NCBI GenBank assembly: GCA_965533275.1 | Contig: CBESWG010000003.1 | Coordinates: 1-64,000 of the forward strand | Direction of reading: 5' to 3' | Origin: JAUXEH01 sp965533275 | GTDB taxonomy: Bacteria > Acidobacteriota > Aminicenantia > Aminicenantales > Aminicenantaceae | Length of the DNA: 64,000 nt | In this document: in pieces, positions 1 through 8,361 of the stretch | Layout of the letters: every line of letters begins with the position of its first letter | How positions within the stretch are numbered: the stretch's first letter is position 1 | Notes under the pieces: model-generated | What the model was told of the DNA's origin: nothing | The model's database searches: none | The model's input: the letters and a program-made list of their open reading frames with translations, nothing else | Made by a program: the position numbers and the translations under genes

Positions 1-10
1 AGCAACCTTA

Positions 11-50
11 GGGGCACGCCCTCTTTTGGAGGGAGTGTCCCTTTTTTTTT
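11..50 (+). terminator. Rho-independent terminator of the gene upstream of the window
   Basis: Positions 11-23 pair with 29-41 (11 Watson-Crick pairs, one G-T wobble, one mismatch at 18/34) around a 5-nt loop, and nine T follow directly at 42-50. This is a textbook intrinsic terminator for a plus-strand gene ending left of the window, and it insulates the next gene. Confidence 0.85.
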
Positions 51-186
51 GCTCCTTATCAGGGCTTACCGAAGAACAATTCGCGTTAATACCGCCTGAG
101 CATCAGCCTTCCCTTGGACAGGGAATATGCCGTTTTCCTTGTCAACAAAACCGGGCCCATCCACGTCTGATATATGTGGGACTGCT

Positions 187-214
187 TTGAGTTTTTCTCC
201 CAGTCTGATATAGT
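187..214 (+). promoter_or_regulatory. Candidate sigma70-type promoter for the selenoprotein-like gene
   Basis: TTGAGT at 187-192 and TATAGT at 209-214 are separated by 16 nt. Transcription would start near 221, leaving a leader of about 15 nt that still contains the AGGAGG ribosome site at 224-229. Based on motif match only. Confidence 0.4.
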
Positions 215-234
215 TGAATCATCAGGAGGAGCAA

Positions 235-1542
235 ATGAAAAAATATCTCCCCATACTTTTGACCCTGTGTTTGGTTATGCTCTTCTGTTCTTCCGGTGAA
301 AAAGGCGTGTCCGGAGCCGGATCGACAGAGTTGATCCCTACTCAGTTTTCGGAAATCGGTTATACCGCTGTACTCGCTCAGGCTAGAACAGAAAACAAGC
401 ATGTCCTGATCGATTTCTTCTCCCCCACGTGAGGGGGCTGCGTCCAGTTAGACCAGTTGGTCTTTCAAAACAAAGAACTCGGCAGCTTTTTTAACGAAAA
501 ATTCATCAATTTCCGGATTACACCTGTTGACGAGGGGTGGAAGAAAATCAGGGAATTATTCGAGATCCGCGGTACTCCCACAGTCATTCTGGTTAAGCCC
601 GATGGGGAAGAACTCGACAGGATCAACGGTTTTGATGGGGCCGACAAATTTATGGCCACGGTCGAAGAATATCTTGCAGGGGAAAACCTGCTCAGCACTT
701 TCCTCGCTCAGGTCGAGGAAAATCCCGATGACGTCGAGGCGAACTTTAACCTGGGAAAGAAATACTCCAGCCGCTGGGAGGATGACAAGGCCTATCCTTT
801 CTACGCAAAAACCATAGAGCTCGATCCCGAAGACTCCAAGGGGCACGGATCAGAGGCCTCATTACGGATCGCGCTCCACAAGATTTCATCAAGAGAAGAT
901 CCGGATCCGGAACCCCTCAAACAGTTCATTGCCGGCAACACCGATCAGAAATTCATGATCGAGTCTTGCTCCGCGCTGGCCCGCTATTATCAGGGGAAGA
1001 AGGAAAACGACAATGCACTGTCCGTCTGGGAGGAAGTCCTTGTCAAAATGCCCGACAATCCGATGGTGATGAACGAGTACGCCTACTCTGTCTTCTACCT
1101 CGAAGATGAGAGCCGGTATGAAAAGGCCAAGGCCCAGGCTGAGAAGGCCCTGAGTTCGGGGAACGAAGATGCCCTCTTCCTCGGGCACTATAACATCATC
1201 CGATACTATCGACTCAAGAATGACAATGATACGGCCCTGATCAAGTATGCAGAGGCGGCGGAACAAGTGCCGACCGAGGCGTTCTTTGCCTATGGATACG
1301 CGTCGATCGCCCTGAAGGAAAAAAAGACGGACCTCTATGACCGTGCGATCGAATCGGTAAAAAAGGCGATCGAGATCAATAAGGGCGTTGCCGAGTACTG
1401 GGCTACTCTGGCCGGCCTCACCTTTGAGAAAGGTGACCTAACCGAGGCGATCAAAGCCCAGGAAGAAGCGCTGTTTTTGCAGCCTACCAATCGGAGCTAC
1501 AAACAGATCCTGGAAAAATACAGGGAAGTGGAGAAAAAATAG
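235..1542 (+). CDS. Thioredoxin-fold TPR lipoprotein-like protein with probable selenocysteine at residue 66 (UGA 430-432)
   Basis: Reading through the TGA at 430-432 gives 435 residues. The ATG at 235 has AGGAGG 5 nt upstream. Residues 1-20 form a signal sequence ending in LFCSS, a non-canonical lipobox. Residues about 40-150 are a thioredoxin_7/TlpA-like fold: a beta strand (VLIDFF), then TUGGC at 65-69, and the cis-proline loop RGTPT with Pro115. In relatives the UGA position is the first Cys of the CxxC redox pair, so Sec66/Cys69 would be a UxxC centre. Residues from about 165 onward are TPR-like helices. Both sides of the UGA are one continuous fold in one frame, and no ribosome site precedes the downstream part. 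A SECIS-like hairpin follows. Likely role: extracytoplasmic thiol/disulfide or peroxide chemistry with TPR-mediated partner binding. The alternative is an ordinary nonsense mutation or sequencing error. Confidence 0.8.
433..463 (+). promoter_or_regulatory. Candidate bacterial SECIS element inside the coding sequence
   Basis: Directly after UGA 430-432, positions 450-454 (AGACC) pair with 459-463 (GGTCT) around the loop AGTT at 455-458. The apical loop starts 22 nt after the UGA and has G as its second base. Bacterial SECIS rules known from SelB studies and SECIS search models ask for a small stem-loop roughly 16-37 nt downstream with a G among the first two loop bases, so the geometry fits. 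The stem is short (5 bp) and unsupported by covariation. Confidence 0.55.
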
Positions 1543-1594
1543 GCTCTTTCTCCCCTAAACAAGCTCTGTAGGCCTGCCTCGATCTCGCTTTTGA

Positions 1595-2626
1595 TCAGTC
1601 GTTCGTGATCAGTTTCAGGCCCTCGATAAGCGGCTGATATGCCAGTAGATCAGTCTTCCCCCAGGTGGTGAAGAGGTGCCCCAGCATTCTGGGACTATCT
1701 AGAATCTGGCTGTGACGGATCAGAGCCTGCACGGCCTCCACATTCCGCCAGCTTGTGGGCAGGATCCGGAATCCTTTTTCCAAAAACATTGGGAGCGAGG
1801 GGTAGGCCTCCATTTTTTCGTAGTGCCAGGGACAGATGATGATGTCTTTGGGGATCAGATCGACGGCGGCGGCCGTGCCATTCAGCGACGACTCCCATTC
1901 GCCGAATTCGTGATCATTGCCGTCAAACAGGCGGTCGCCCCACATCAGCATCTCTACGCCGCGTTTTTCTACCAGATGCGCATGGATCTCATTGATGGCT
2001 TTGGCATACAGTTCCCCGGGATCTTTGCCCCTGGTCGAAGGGGACAGCTCATGTCCCAGGAGAAAGACCTCATCCATCCCGACGTGCATGGCATCTGCGT
2101 CGAAGGCCTCGATTATCTCATCCAGCAGTCGAAAGACGATCGTATTGATCTCGGGATTCATGACGTCCCATTCACGGCAGTAGATGTCTTCGTTATCCGG
2201 GAATGCCCCGGGAGTTAGGTCGAAGTGGGGGTATTCCATCAGGAGCGGATATGTCTCCTTTGCCCAGGACTGATGCCCCACGCATTGAAATTCCGGGATC
2301 AACCGGATGCCGTTCTCGCGGCAGGTCTTCGCCAGCCCACGGGCCGCATCCCTGGTTACGGGATGGTCCCCCCACCTGAGCTCCGGGTGGGAAATAAAAG
2401 TGAAATTGTAGTCGACCTCGAAAACGATGACGTTTAGTCCCATTTCGGCGAGTGCGGGGATTTGTTTAATCAGCTCCTCGACCTCAGGATCGGTGTCATA
2501 CCCCAGGAGATGGATGGCCCTCCATCCCTCCCCTGCGGCCGGGCCCGCGTGAGGCCGCTCTGCGGCAGTACATCCGATCAACCAGGTGACAAGCATGAGC
2601 GCTAGAAGTGCACGGAACGATTTCAT
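1595..2626 (-). CDS. GH20-like (beta-hexosaminidase family) lipoprotein
   Basis: 343 residues from the ATG at 2626, which has GAGG 5 nt upstream; an upstream extension to 2875 lacks a ribosome site. Residues 1-19 are a lipoprotein signal with lipobox LIGC (Cys19). The rest is a TIM-barrel-like glycosidase: residues 35-115 hold the first strands (VIVFEVDYNF, IRLIPEFQCVGHQ), and AMHVGMDEVF near 179-188 matches the GH20 H-x-G-x-D-E catalytic motif with Asp185-Glu186. GH20 enzymes remove terminal N-acetylhexosamines by substrate-assisted catalysis. The protein lacks the usual N-terminal GH20b domain and is short, so substrate is uncertain. It is divergent from the small membrane protein at 2826 and convergent with the Sec gene. 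Confidence 0.75.
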   Translation of the reverse strand: MKSFRALLALMLVTWLIGCTAAERPHAGPAAGEGWRAIHLLGYDTDPEVEELIKQIPALAEMGLNVIVFEVDYNFTFISHPELRWGDHPVTRDAARGLAKTCRENGIRLIPEFQCVGHQSWAKETYPLLMEYPHFDLTPGAFPDNEDIYCREWDVMNPEINTIVFRLLDEIIEAFDADAMHVGMDEVFLLGHELSPSTRGKDPGELYAKAINEIHAHLVEKRGVEMLMWGDRLFDGNDHEFGEWESSLNGTAAAVDLIPKDIIICPWHYEKMEAYPSLPMFLEKGFRILPTSWRNVEAVQALIRHSQILDSPRMLGHLFTTWGKTDLLAYQPLIEGLKLITND

Positions 2627-2825
2627 GATATCCTCGATAATTTTCATAGCGGAGCTATTGTATGAGATTAACCTCATCTGAAGCAAATTCTTGTAACTGT
2701 ACTGGCATGAGGGGCCGATCCCCCAAGTCGAATATTTAAGCGTGTCGTTCTGTATTTTAATTGAAGGATGTATTTCGTTCGACCCAATGGCCTGATACAA
2801 TCTATGTATAAAAGAGGTAGCCACA

Positions 2826-3005
2826 ATGAAGGACAGGGTATTCCTATCGACGGCAGTTGCGACGATCTTTGCCACAGCATCGTTCGTACTGCTGAATTAC
2901 TTGAGGGGAGGACAGGTCGACTGGCCCTCAGCTGTTGCTTTCATGATCATCTTTCCGATCTTCTTCTCTATTACAACCAGACTCTTTCGTCGAAAAAACA
3001 AGTGA
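2826..3005 (+). CDS. Small membrane protein of unknown function (59 aa)
   Basis: ATG at 2826 with AGAGGT 7 nt upstream; 59 codons then TGA. Two hydrophobic segments (about 5-24 and 34-52) are separated by a short polar turn containing LRGGQVDWPS, and the C-terminus is strongly basic (RLFRRKNK), so a two-helix hairpin with cytoplasmic ends is likely. A longer ORF in another frame across this stretch is a shadow. Not recognised as a named family. Confidence 0.6.
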   Translation: MKDRVFLSTAVATIFATASFVLLNYLRGGQVDWPSAVAFMIIFPIFFSITTRLFRRKNK

Positions 3006-3067
3006 ATGTGGGATCCAGGCTAGAGCGGCGGAACGCCCTCGGCAAGGTCGCTGCGAAGAGGTTGCAG

Positions 3068-3424
3068 CTACTCGTCGTCAGAGCTCTGATCAAGGACAGT
3101 TTTAATCTTATCCACAGCGCCGTCAGGGAGATCGAGAAATTCGAGGGCTACATCGAAGACGGCATCCGAACCCTCCGGGAGCACTTTTGTCCACACCACA
3201 CGCACGATCGCCACGATACTCTCTTCGTCCGGCAGAAGCAGCTCGACCTCGATGTTCTTCCCTTCTTTCAGGTAGACATTGCTGTTGACTCGAACTCCGC
3301 CCAGGCTGAAATTCTTGGTCGGGTGGGCCGGCCCCTCTTTTACGGTACGGCGGTACATAATGGGCACCACCAGGCGTGGATAGCGCCGCCGCTCTTCTTG
3401 TGAGTCAGGTATTTTGTCTGCCAT
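3068..3424 (-). CDS. PilZ-domain protein (probable c-di-GMP receptor)
   Basis: 118 residues from the second of two adjacent ATGs (3424), which is better spaced from the GAGAGG site than the first at 3427. The PilZ signature is visible: the arginine motif ERRRYPRL near the N-terminus and, about 20 residues on, NFSLGGVRV (D/N-x-S-x-x-G), followed by alternating beta strands (EVELLLPDE, IVAIVRVVWTK). These bind c-di-GMP in the family. It is a stand-alone PilZ domain with no effector part, so it probably works as an adaptor. A second PilZ protein lies at 43005. Confidence 0.85.
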   Translation of the reverse strand: MADKIPDSQEERRRYPRLVVPIMYRRTVKEGPAHPTKNFSLGGVRVNSNVYLKEGKNIEVELLLPDEESIVAIVRVVWTKVLPEGSDAVFDVALEFLDLPDGAVDKIKTVLDQSSDDE

Positions 3425-3551
3425 CATCCCTCTCGAAAGGAAGAAGACAAATGATCTTTTTCTTCCTCGTGTGCCTATGATATAGGACCAAATCGAGCTT
3501 TGTCAAAGGTTCCTCAGCGACAACACCTCTGCTGCAAGACTGTCCCGTGTC

Positions 3552-5171
3552 CTATTTAATGGTCACAATGGACGCTCGCCCTTCGCGACCTTCCTCGTTT
3601 ACAGCTGCAATGGCATAGGAGTACACGCGGTGCCCCTCTACTCCCCTGTGCCAGAATGTCCGTGTCTGTGCATCTGTTTCTCCCAGGAGGATGTGTGAAC
3701 TCTGCAGAAATTCATAGATCCGGTATTTTTCAATCCGTTCGTTTCCCGGATCGTCCTGCCAGGTCAGAATATCTATGTATTCTCTGAAGAAAAGCGACCG
3801 GTTCACCCTGCGTGTTCCCATGGCATCTACAGGCGGATAGATCTCGCGCAGGAAGTTCGCTTGTATGCTGATATCGGCATTCACCTCCAGGGTGATGGGA
3901 TTGACATTGGTGGAGGCGCCGCCGCTCCAGTGCTCGAAAGTATAGTGCGTGTCCGAAGCCGCTGTTATGGTAACACTCGTCGCTTTGTCATAGCGGTAGG
4001 TGCCGGGAGCTGGAATGGTGGTCCCTCCTACGGAGGCGGATATGTTCAGAGCCGGCTTGCCTGTTTTTATCCTATACAGCATCAGCGTTTTCTCGGGCGT
4101 GGAATCCTCCCAGGGATTTTCAAAAAATACCAGGACAAGGAGGTTGTCTTTCAGGTACACGGAATGAGTACGCGTTCCCTCCGGGATCGGGATCTCCGTT
4201 TCCGGTTGCAGCCCGCCTCCTCCGTATCGATACACACCGAATTTTTCGTGTGACGGCTGCGGCCCTCCCTGAGCAACGAACACGTAGGGAGGGAATGCCC
4301 GGACGGAAAGAGCGACGGATGCCCGGTCTTCCCAATCAAAGTATGAGTCCAGGGCGAGGTTGGCGTAATCCTGGGCATCGAGGATCCAGATCCCTCCCCA
4401 GTAAGCAGAACAGTAGAGTTTTCCGTCTCGAAGGTGGATGTCTGTGATGTTCCCCGGATATGTGGCCCTCCACTGATCGATCAGCACTGGATACGCTGGA
4501 TCGCTCGCGTCGATGCAGTCGATCTTCGCACTGTCATTCATCGTGGCTGGTGTCCTGGCCAGAAAAACATGCCCCGTTTCGGAAACGAAAAATCCGGGAT
4601 CGACCAGTTCCAGAGGATATTCTCCGCTGAAATGTGGCGAGCTCCCGGAGATGTCATAGATCTGGAAGCCGCCGAAATAGCTGGTGCTGCTCATAGTCTG
4701 GAGGTAGAGGAATTGTCCCGCGGTAGAGAGATCGCCGTTCTGTTGAAACTGCCCGAACCGCTCCATCACCACAGGAGAAGAGGGATCTGAGATATCGAGC
4801 ATAGCGATTTTTTTCTCGTCTGGCATCACCATGTAGAGTCGATCTCCGGAGGCCGCCATGGCGCCCGCCTGGCCTCCCAGATCATCGGAGTGGATGCGAG
4901 AAAGGGGCCGAGGAGACCTGGGATCGTTGATATCGTAGACAGACAAGCCCGGATAGCCTAGGGGAATAAACAGTTTGTTCTTATGGATCAGGATCTTGGC
5001 CTCGTTGCCCATGGCCCAGGCCGGTTCTGTGATCTTGCTCAATAGTTTAAGCGTGAGTCCGGAGTCATGGATGTCGGGGGAGTGGGTCTCACTAGAGATG
5101 CTGCCGGGGATAACGAGCAGCAGCGAGATCCCGAAACACGCAAAACACGTGAGGATTCTCATCGTCACCAT
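3552..5171 (-). CDS. Exported LVIVD-type beta-propeller protein with Ig-like/bacterial-repeat tail
   Basis: 539 residues with an N-terminal Sec signal (hydrophobic 5-25, SISSET cleavage zone). Start 5171 is kept, although an ATG at 5162 is also possible because the GAGG site sits between optimal spacings. Residues about 60-370 contain repeated blades of the form YDINDPRSPRPL, LDISDPSSPVV, YDISGSSP, IDASDPAYPVL, typical of LVIVD/choice-of-anchor propellers. Residues about 385-440 resemble the bacterial repeat with YTFEHWSGGAS. The C-terminus (450-539) resembles a fibronectin type III module. Probably a cell-surface or secreted binding protein; ligand unknown. Confidence 0.75.
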   Translation of the reverse strand: MVTMRILTCFACFGISLLLVIPGSISSETHSPDIHDSGLTLKLLSKITEPAWAMGNEAKILIHKNKLFIPLGYPGLSVYDINDPRSPRPLSRIHSDDLGGQAGAMAASGDRLYMVMPDEKKIAMLDISDPSSPVVMERFGQFQQNGDLSTAGQFLYLQTMSSTSYFGGFQIYDISGSSPHFSGEYPLELVDPGFFVSETGHVFLARTPATMNDSAKIDCIDASDPAYPVLIDQWRATYPGNITDIHLRDGKLYCSAYWGGIWILDAQDYANLALDSYFDWEDRASVALSVRAFPPYVFVAQGGPQPSHEKFGVYRYGGGGLQPETEIPIPEGTRTHSVYLKDNLLVLVFFENPWEDSTPEKTLMLYRIKTGKPALNISASVGGTTIPAPGTYRYDKATSVTITAASDTHYTFEHWSGGASTNVNPITLEVNADISIQANFLREIYPPVDAMGTRRVNRSLFFREYIDILTWQDDPGNERIEKYRIYEFLQSSHILLGETDAQTRTFWHRGVEGHRVYSYAIAAVNEEGREGRASIVTIK

Positions 5172-5290
5172 CTACCTCGAAAAGAAGTTTGCCTGCTTCC
5201 AATCTACCACCAATCACTTGGGTCTGCAACAATGGACAGCCGTTCATGTCTTGAGACGAAGCCTCGGGTTGTGGCAGCCCGGCAACCGGA

Positions 5291-5319
5291 TTGACTCTTC
5301 CCCATATACGGGATATCCT
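5291..5319 (+). promoter_or_regulatory. Candidate promoter of proC
   Basis: TTGACT at 5291-5296 and TATCCT at 5314-5319 with a 17-nt spacer, about 48 nt before the proC start codon. The 14 bases CCGGATTGACTCTT at 5287-5300 recur exactly at 8324-8337 in front of another gene. Confidence 0.5.
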
Positions 5320-5366
5320 GCTGCTGACCGCGGGCACCGAATCTGAACCGGAGGATTGAAACGAAC

Positions 5367-6182
5367 ATGAAGGAACAGACGATCGCATTTGTAGGCGGCG
5401 GGAAACTCACGGAATTCATTCTCGAGAATCTGCTGGGAACGAAAACTGTAGTGGCAGAATGCTTGATCGTGAGCGATCCAAATCCTGCGCGGTGCGCACA
5501 CCTGGCAAGCAAGTTCTCGATTGAGACCACCCCAGACAATGTGCGGGCAGCCGATCGCGCCGATCTCGTCTTCATCTGCGTACGACCGCAGGATATCGAA
5601 CCCGTTATCGCTGACCTCGAACGCGCGGAGCTCTCAGAGGGAGCGGTCCTGGTTACCCTGGCGGCCGGGGTACCCATGCAAAAATATGCGGGACTGGGAC
5701 ATGCGCTTCCTGTAGTGCGGGCACTCCCTAATCCGCCCAGTCAGATCGGACAGGGGAGTGTTGCCGTAGTATTCAATGAGTTTGTCTCTGACCGCCAGCA
5801 TCGGGAGGCACTGGAACTGTTTGGTTCGATGGGCAAGGTGGAGATCCTGAAAGAAGAACACATGAATGCGGCCACGGCACTGAGCGGCCCGGCACCCGTG
5901 CTGCTTTTTTTCGAGGCCATGATCCAGGCAGGCGTCCGGCTGGGCTTGGAAAGGAATACCTCCGAGTCGATCGCCCATCAAACGGTCGTGGGCGTGATGG
6001 AGGTCTGGAAGCAGCAGCCGGCCTCCCCCCAGGAACTGCTGCATGAAGCCTGTACACCCGGTGGGCTCTCGGAGGAAAGTGTTGCCGTGCTCGAAAAACA
6101 CGGATTCCAGACCGCCGTTGTCGAGGCGATCCGGGGTGCAGCCATCAAGGCCGCACGGCTCGCTGGAAAAACGGCCGACTGA
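5367..6182 (+). CDS. proC: Pyrroline-5-carboxylate reductase
   Basis: 271 residues, normal length for ProC, which reduces 1-pyrroline-5-carboxylate to L-proline with NAD(P)H in the cytoplasm. GGAGG lies 12 nt before the ATG. The Rossmann fold starts with AFVGGGKLTE (residues 7-16), the RALPNPP loop is at 118-124 (family RAMPNTP), and the C-terminal dimer/substrate domain has ALSGPAP (171-177) and the PGG turn at 231-233. The family T after PGG is replaced by LSEES, a mild deviation. Stand-alone gene; proA and proB are not nearby. Confidence 0.93.
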   Translation: MKEQTIAFVGGGKLTEFILENLLGTKTVVAECLIVSDPNPARCAHLASKFSIETTPDNVRAADRADLVFICVRPQDIEPVIADLERAELSEGAVLVTLAAGVPMQKYAGLGHALPVVRALPNPPSQIGQGSVAVVFNEFVSDRQHREALELFGSMGKVEILKEEHMNAATALSGPAPVLLFFEAMIQAGVRLGLERNTSESIAHQTVVGVMEVWKQQPASPQELLHEACTPGGLSEESVAVLEKHGFQTAVVEAIRGAAIKAARLAGKTAD

Positions 6183-6243
6183 TTCTTTTTTCTTTCCCCT
6201 TGTGATTATCTGGACTATAATTCTTGCTTAAGGAGTTGCCACC

Positions 6244-7611
6244 ATGAAAAAAAGCTTGAATCGCAGGGATTTTCTCAAGAAGAGCAGCGCCGCCGGTTTC
6301 GGCATAGCCCTGGGGAGTATGTCCAAGGGAGGTAGTCTAAGCCTCCGTCCCCCGGTCCTCAGCACCGAACCCATCGATCACCTTGTCACACCGCCCCTGG
6401 ACACGGTGCGGGTAGGCTATGTGGGAGTGGGGAGCCAAGGCAGCGGACACTGGCGCAACCTGCTGCGGATCGAAGGCGTTGAACTCACAGCCGTCTGCGA
6501 CATCCGGGAGGAGCGCATCGCCTGGGCGCAGGAACAGTGTGAGAAGGCCGGGAAGCCCAAGCCGACCGGTTATTCCAACGGTCCCGAAGATTTCAAGCGC
6601 ATGTGCGATTCCGAAGACCTGGACCTGGTCTACAATGCCACGCCCTGGGAATGGCACGTTCCCATCTCTGTCAAAGCCATGGAAACCGGTTCGCATGCGG
6701 CCTCGGAAGTGCCCGGCGCCATCACCCTCGAGGGATGCTGGGAGACCGTGGAAGCCGCGGAGAAATACCGGAAGCACTGTGTGACCATGGAAAACTGCAA
6801 CTACGACCGGACTGAGCTCATGTTTTTCAACATGGTGCGCCAGGGCTTGTTCGGCGAGCTTCTGCATGCCGAGTGCGGATACCTGCATGACCTCCGGGGA
6901 TGGAAGTTCGGAGAGGCCTATTTCCCGCATGACTGGCGCCTGCAGTATTCGATCAAGCGGAATGCGGACCTCTACCCGACACACGGACTGGGGCCGGTAT
7001 CGCAGTGGATGGACATCACACGGGGAAACAAGTACGACTACCTGGTCTCGATGAGCAGCCCTTCTTTGAGCCTCCAGATCGAGGCGGAGAGGCGCTACGG
7101 CAAGGACCATCCTCTGGCCAAGACCAACTATGCCCTGGGCGATGTGGTCAACACGCTGATCAAAACCCACAAGGGACAGTCGATCCTGGTCACACACGAC
7201 ACCAACTCACCCAGGCCCTACAGCCGCAAGATCCTGATCCAGGGTACCAAGGGGCTAGCACGGAAATATCCCGAAGAGAAGATCTTCATCGAGGGCACCT
7301 CCCAGCGCCATAGATGGGCGGACCTCTCCGAATACGCCGAGCAGTACAAGCACCCGCTGCTGACCTCATTGGAGGAGAAAGCCGAGGGCGCCGGGCACGG
7401 CGGCATGGACTTCATCGAAGACTACCGGCTGATCCAATGCTTGAGGGAAGGCCTGCCTACGGATTCAGACGTGTATGATGGAGCCACCATCAGCGCGGTT
7501 GTGGCCTTGAGCGAAAAATCCATCGCAGCGAAAAGCACATCGGTCGAGTGCCCGGACTTCACGCGCGGCAAGTGGAAAACCCGCAAGCCCCTGGGAATCG
7601 TCTCGGCTTGA
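6244..7611 (+). CDS. Tat-exported Gfo/Idh/MocA oxidoreductase, GH109-like glycosidase
   Basis: 455 residues. The N-terminus LNRRDFLKKSSAAGFG is a twin-arginine signal (Arg7-Arg8). Residues 56-70 form the NAD-binding GVGSQGSGH loop, followed by ATPWEWHVP, MENCNYDRTEL, RQGLFGELLHAECGYLHDLR and ADLYPTHGLGP, all characteristic of GH109. GH109 enzymes hydrolyse alpha-N-acetylgalactosaminides through a transient NAD-dependent oxidation. The NAD cofactor is presumably loaded before folded export. AGGAG lies 8 nt before the ATG, and a perfect TATAAT stands at 6216-6221. Likely function: removal of terminal GalNAc from glycoproteins or glycolipids, in line with the GH20-like and sulfatase genes nearby. 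Confidence 0.85.
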   Translation: MKKSLNRRDFLKKSSAAGFGIALGSMSKGGSLSLRPPVLSTEPIDHLVTPPLDTVRVGYVGVGSQGSGHWRNLLRIEGVELTAVCDIREERIAWAQEQCEKAGKPKPTGYSNGPEDFKRMCDSEDLDLVYNATPWEWHVPISVKAMETGSHAASEVPGAITLEGCWETVEAAEKYRKHCVTMENCNYDRTELMFFNMVRQGLFGELLHAECGYLHDLRGWKFGEAYFPHDWRLQYSIKRNADLYPTHGLGPVSQWMDITRGNKYDYLVSMSSPSLSLQIEAERRYGKDHPLAKTNYALGDVVNTLIKTHKGQSILVTHDTNSPRPYSRKILIQGTKGLARKYPEEKIFIEGTSQRHRWADLSEYAEQYKHPLLTSLEEKAEGAGHGGMDFIEDYRLIQCLREGLPTDSDVYDGATISAVVALSEKSIAAKSTSVECPDFTRGKWKTRKPLGIVSA

Positions 7612-7625
7612 TCACGCTCGAGTTC

Positions 7626-7838
7626 TCAGCCCTGGTATTCGAACACCTCATCGACAGAGACACCGAAAACATGAGCGATCCGGAAGGCCAGAGCGAGCGA
7701 GGGCACGTATTTCCCCTGCTCCAGGGCAATGATCGTCTGGCGTGTGCACCCGGAACGGTCTGCCAGTTCCTGCTGCGTCATCTCCTCATTGTCGAACCGA
7801 AGCTTCCTGACCCGGTTCCTGATCTCAGCCTTAGCCAT
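7626..7838 (-). CDS. Small XRE-family HTH regulator
   Basis: 70 residues from the ATG at 7838. Almost the whole protein is one Cro/cI-type helix-turn-helix: MTQQELADRSGCTRQTIIALEQGKYVPSLALAFRIA, ending FGVSVDEVFEY, as in the YozG/YgzD-like minimal regulators. The start overlaps the end of the upstream membrane-protein gene by 8 bp, so the two are translated together. Such short XRE proteins often sit beside DUF2178-type membrane proteins and are thought to control them. Confidence 0.85.
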   Translation of the reverse strand: MAKAEIRNRVRKLRFDNEEMTQQELADRSGCTRQTIIALEQGKYVPSLALAFRIAHVFGVSVDEVFEYQG

Positions 7839-8277
7839 GGCCGCTCGTCCTTGCATCGATGATCAAAGTGGCTGCCGCGTTGGAGATAAAGCCGACACAC
7901 ATGGCGGAAATGGCCAGGATCCAGACCCAGCCCACCGGCATCAAGACTGCAGATAAATGGAGTTTGTAATACAAGTACAAAGAAGCACCGAACAGGAAGG
8001 TGTAGTACAACAGAGTATGAAAGCTGATGGTGTAGGCTTTGCGGAATGTCTGTTCATCCCGTTCATCCGTGAATACCGTTTTCCGGGATCGTGCCCGGGT
8101 CAGGAGCAGCATGGCGAAGTACAGCAGGTATCCTCCGGTAATGGCAATGCGGGTGAACTCGACCTTCTTGTCGCCCTCGAGAAACGCTGCCGGGCCTCCA
8201 CCGGAGAAGAAGACCAAGGACACGGCCGTGAGGACCGCGCTCCATATCACAAGAGACCCAATGGCCCTTTTTTTCAT
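7831..8277 (-). CDS. DUF2178-like four-helix membrane protein
   Basis: 148 residues with four hydrophobic segments (about 8-26, 44-60, 85-105, 110-130). Between helices 2 and 3 lies KTVFTDERDEQTFRKA, the acidic DERDE motif typical of DUF2178 proteins. The gene overlaps the following XRE regulator, forming a two-gene unit. Function of the family is unknown. Confidence 0.75.
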   Translation of the reverse strand: MKKRAIGSLVIWSAVLTAVSLVFFSGGGPAAFLEGDKKVEFTRIAITGGYLLYFAMLLLTRARSRKTVFTDERDEQTFRKAYTISFHTLLYYTFLFGASLYLYYKLHLSAVLMPVGWVWILAISAMCVGFISNAAATLIIDARTSGHG

Positions 8278-8327
8278 CTCTGGAAGGAGCCCTATTCGCT
8301 GCGCAGTTTTCAGGAAAATATACCGGA

Positions 8328-8356
8328 TTGACTCTTAGTACATGAATCGATATGGT
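8328..8356 (+). promoter_or_regulatory. Candidate promoter before the SnoaL-like gene
   Basis: TTGACT at 8328-8333 and TATGGT at 8351-8356 with a 17-nt spacer. Predicted initiation falls at about 8363, on top of the only available in-frame start codon (TTG 8362). Confidence 0.4.
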
Positions 8357-8361
8357 GGCTA

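Noticed and set aside
2768..3403. 211-codon plus-strand ORF
   Set aside because: It runs antisense over the PilZ gene and out of frame over the 59-codon membrane protein, both of which have better start signals and protein-like sequence.
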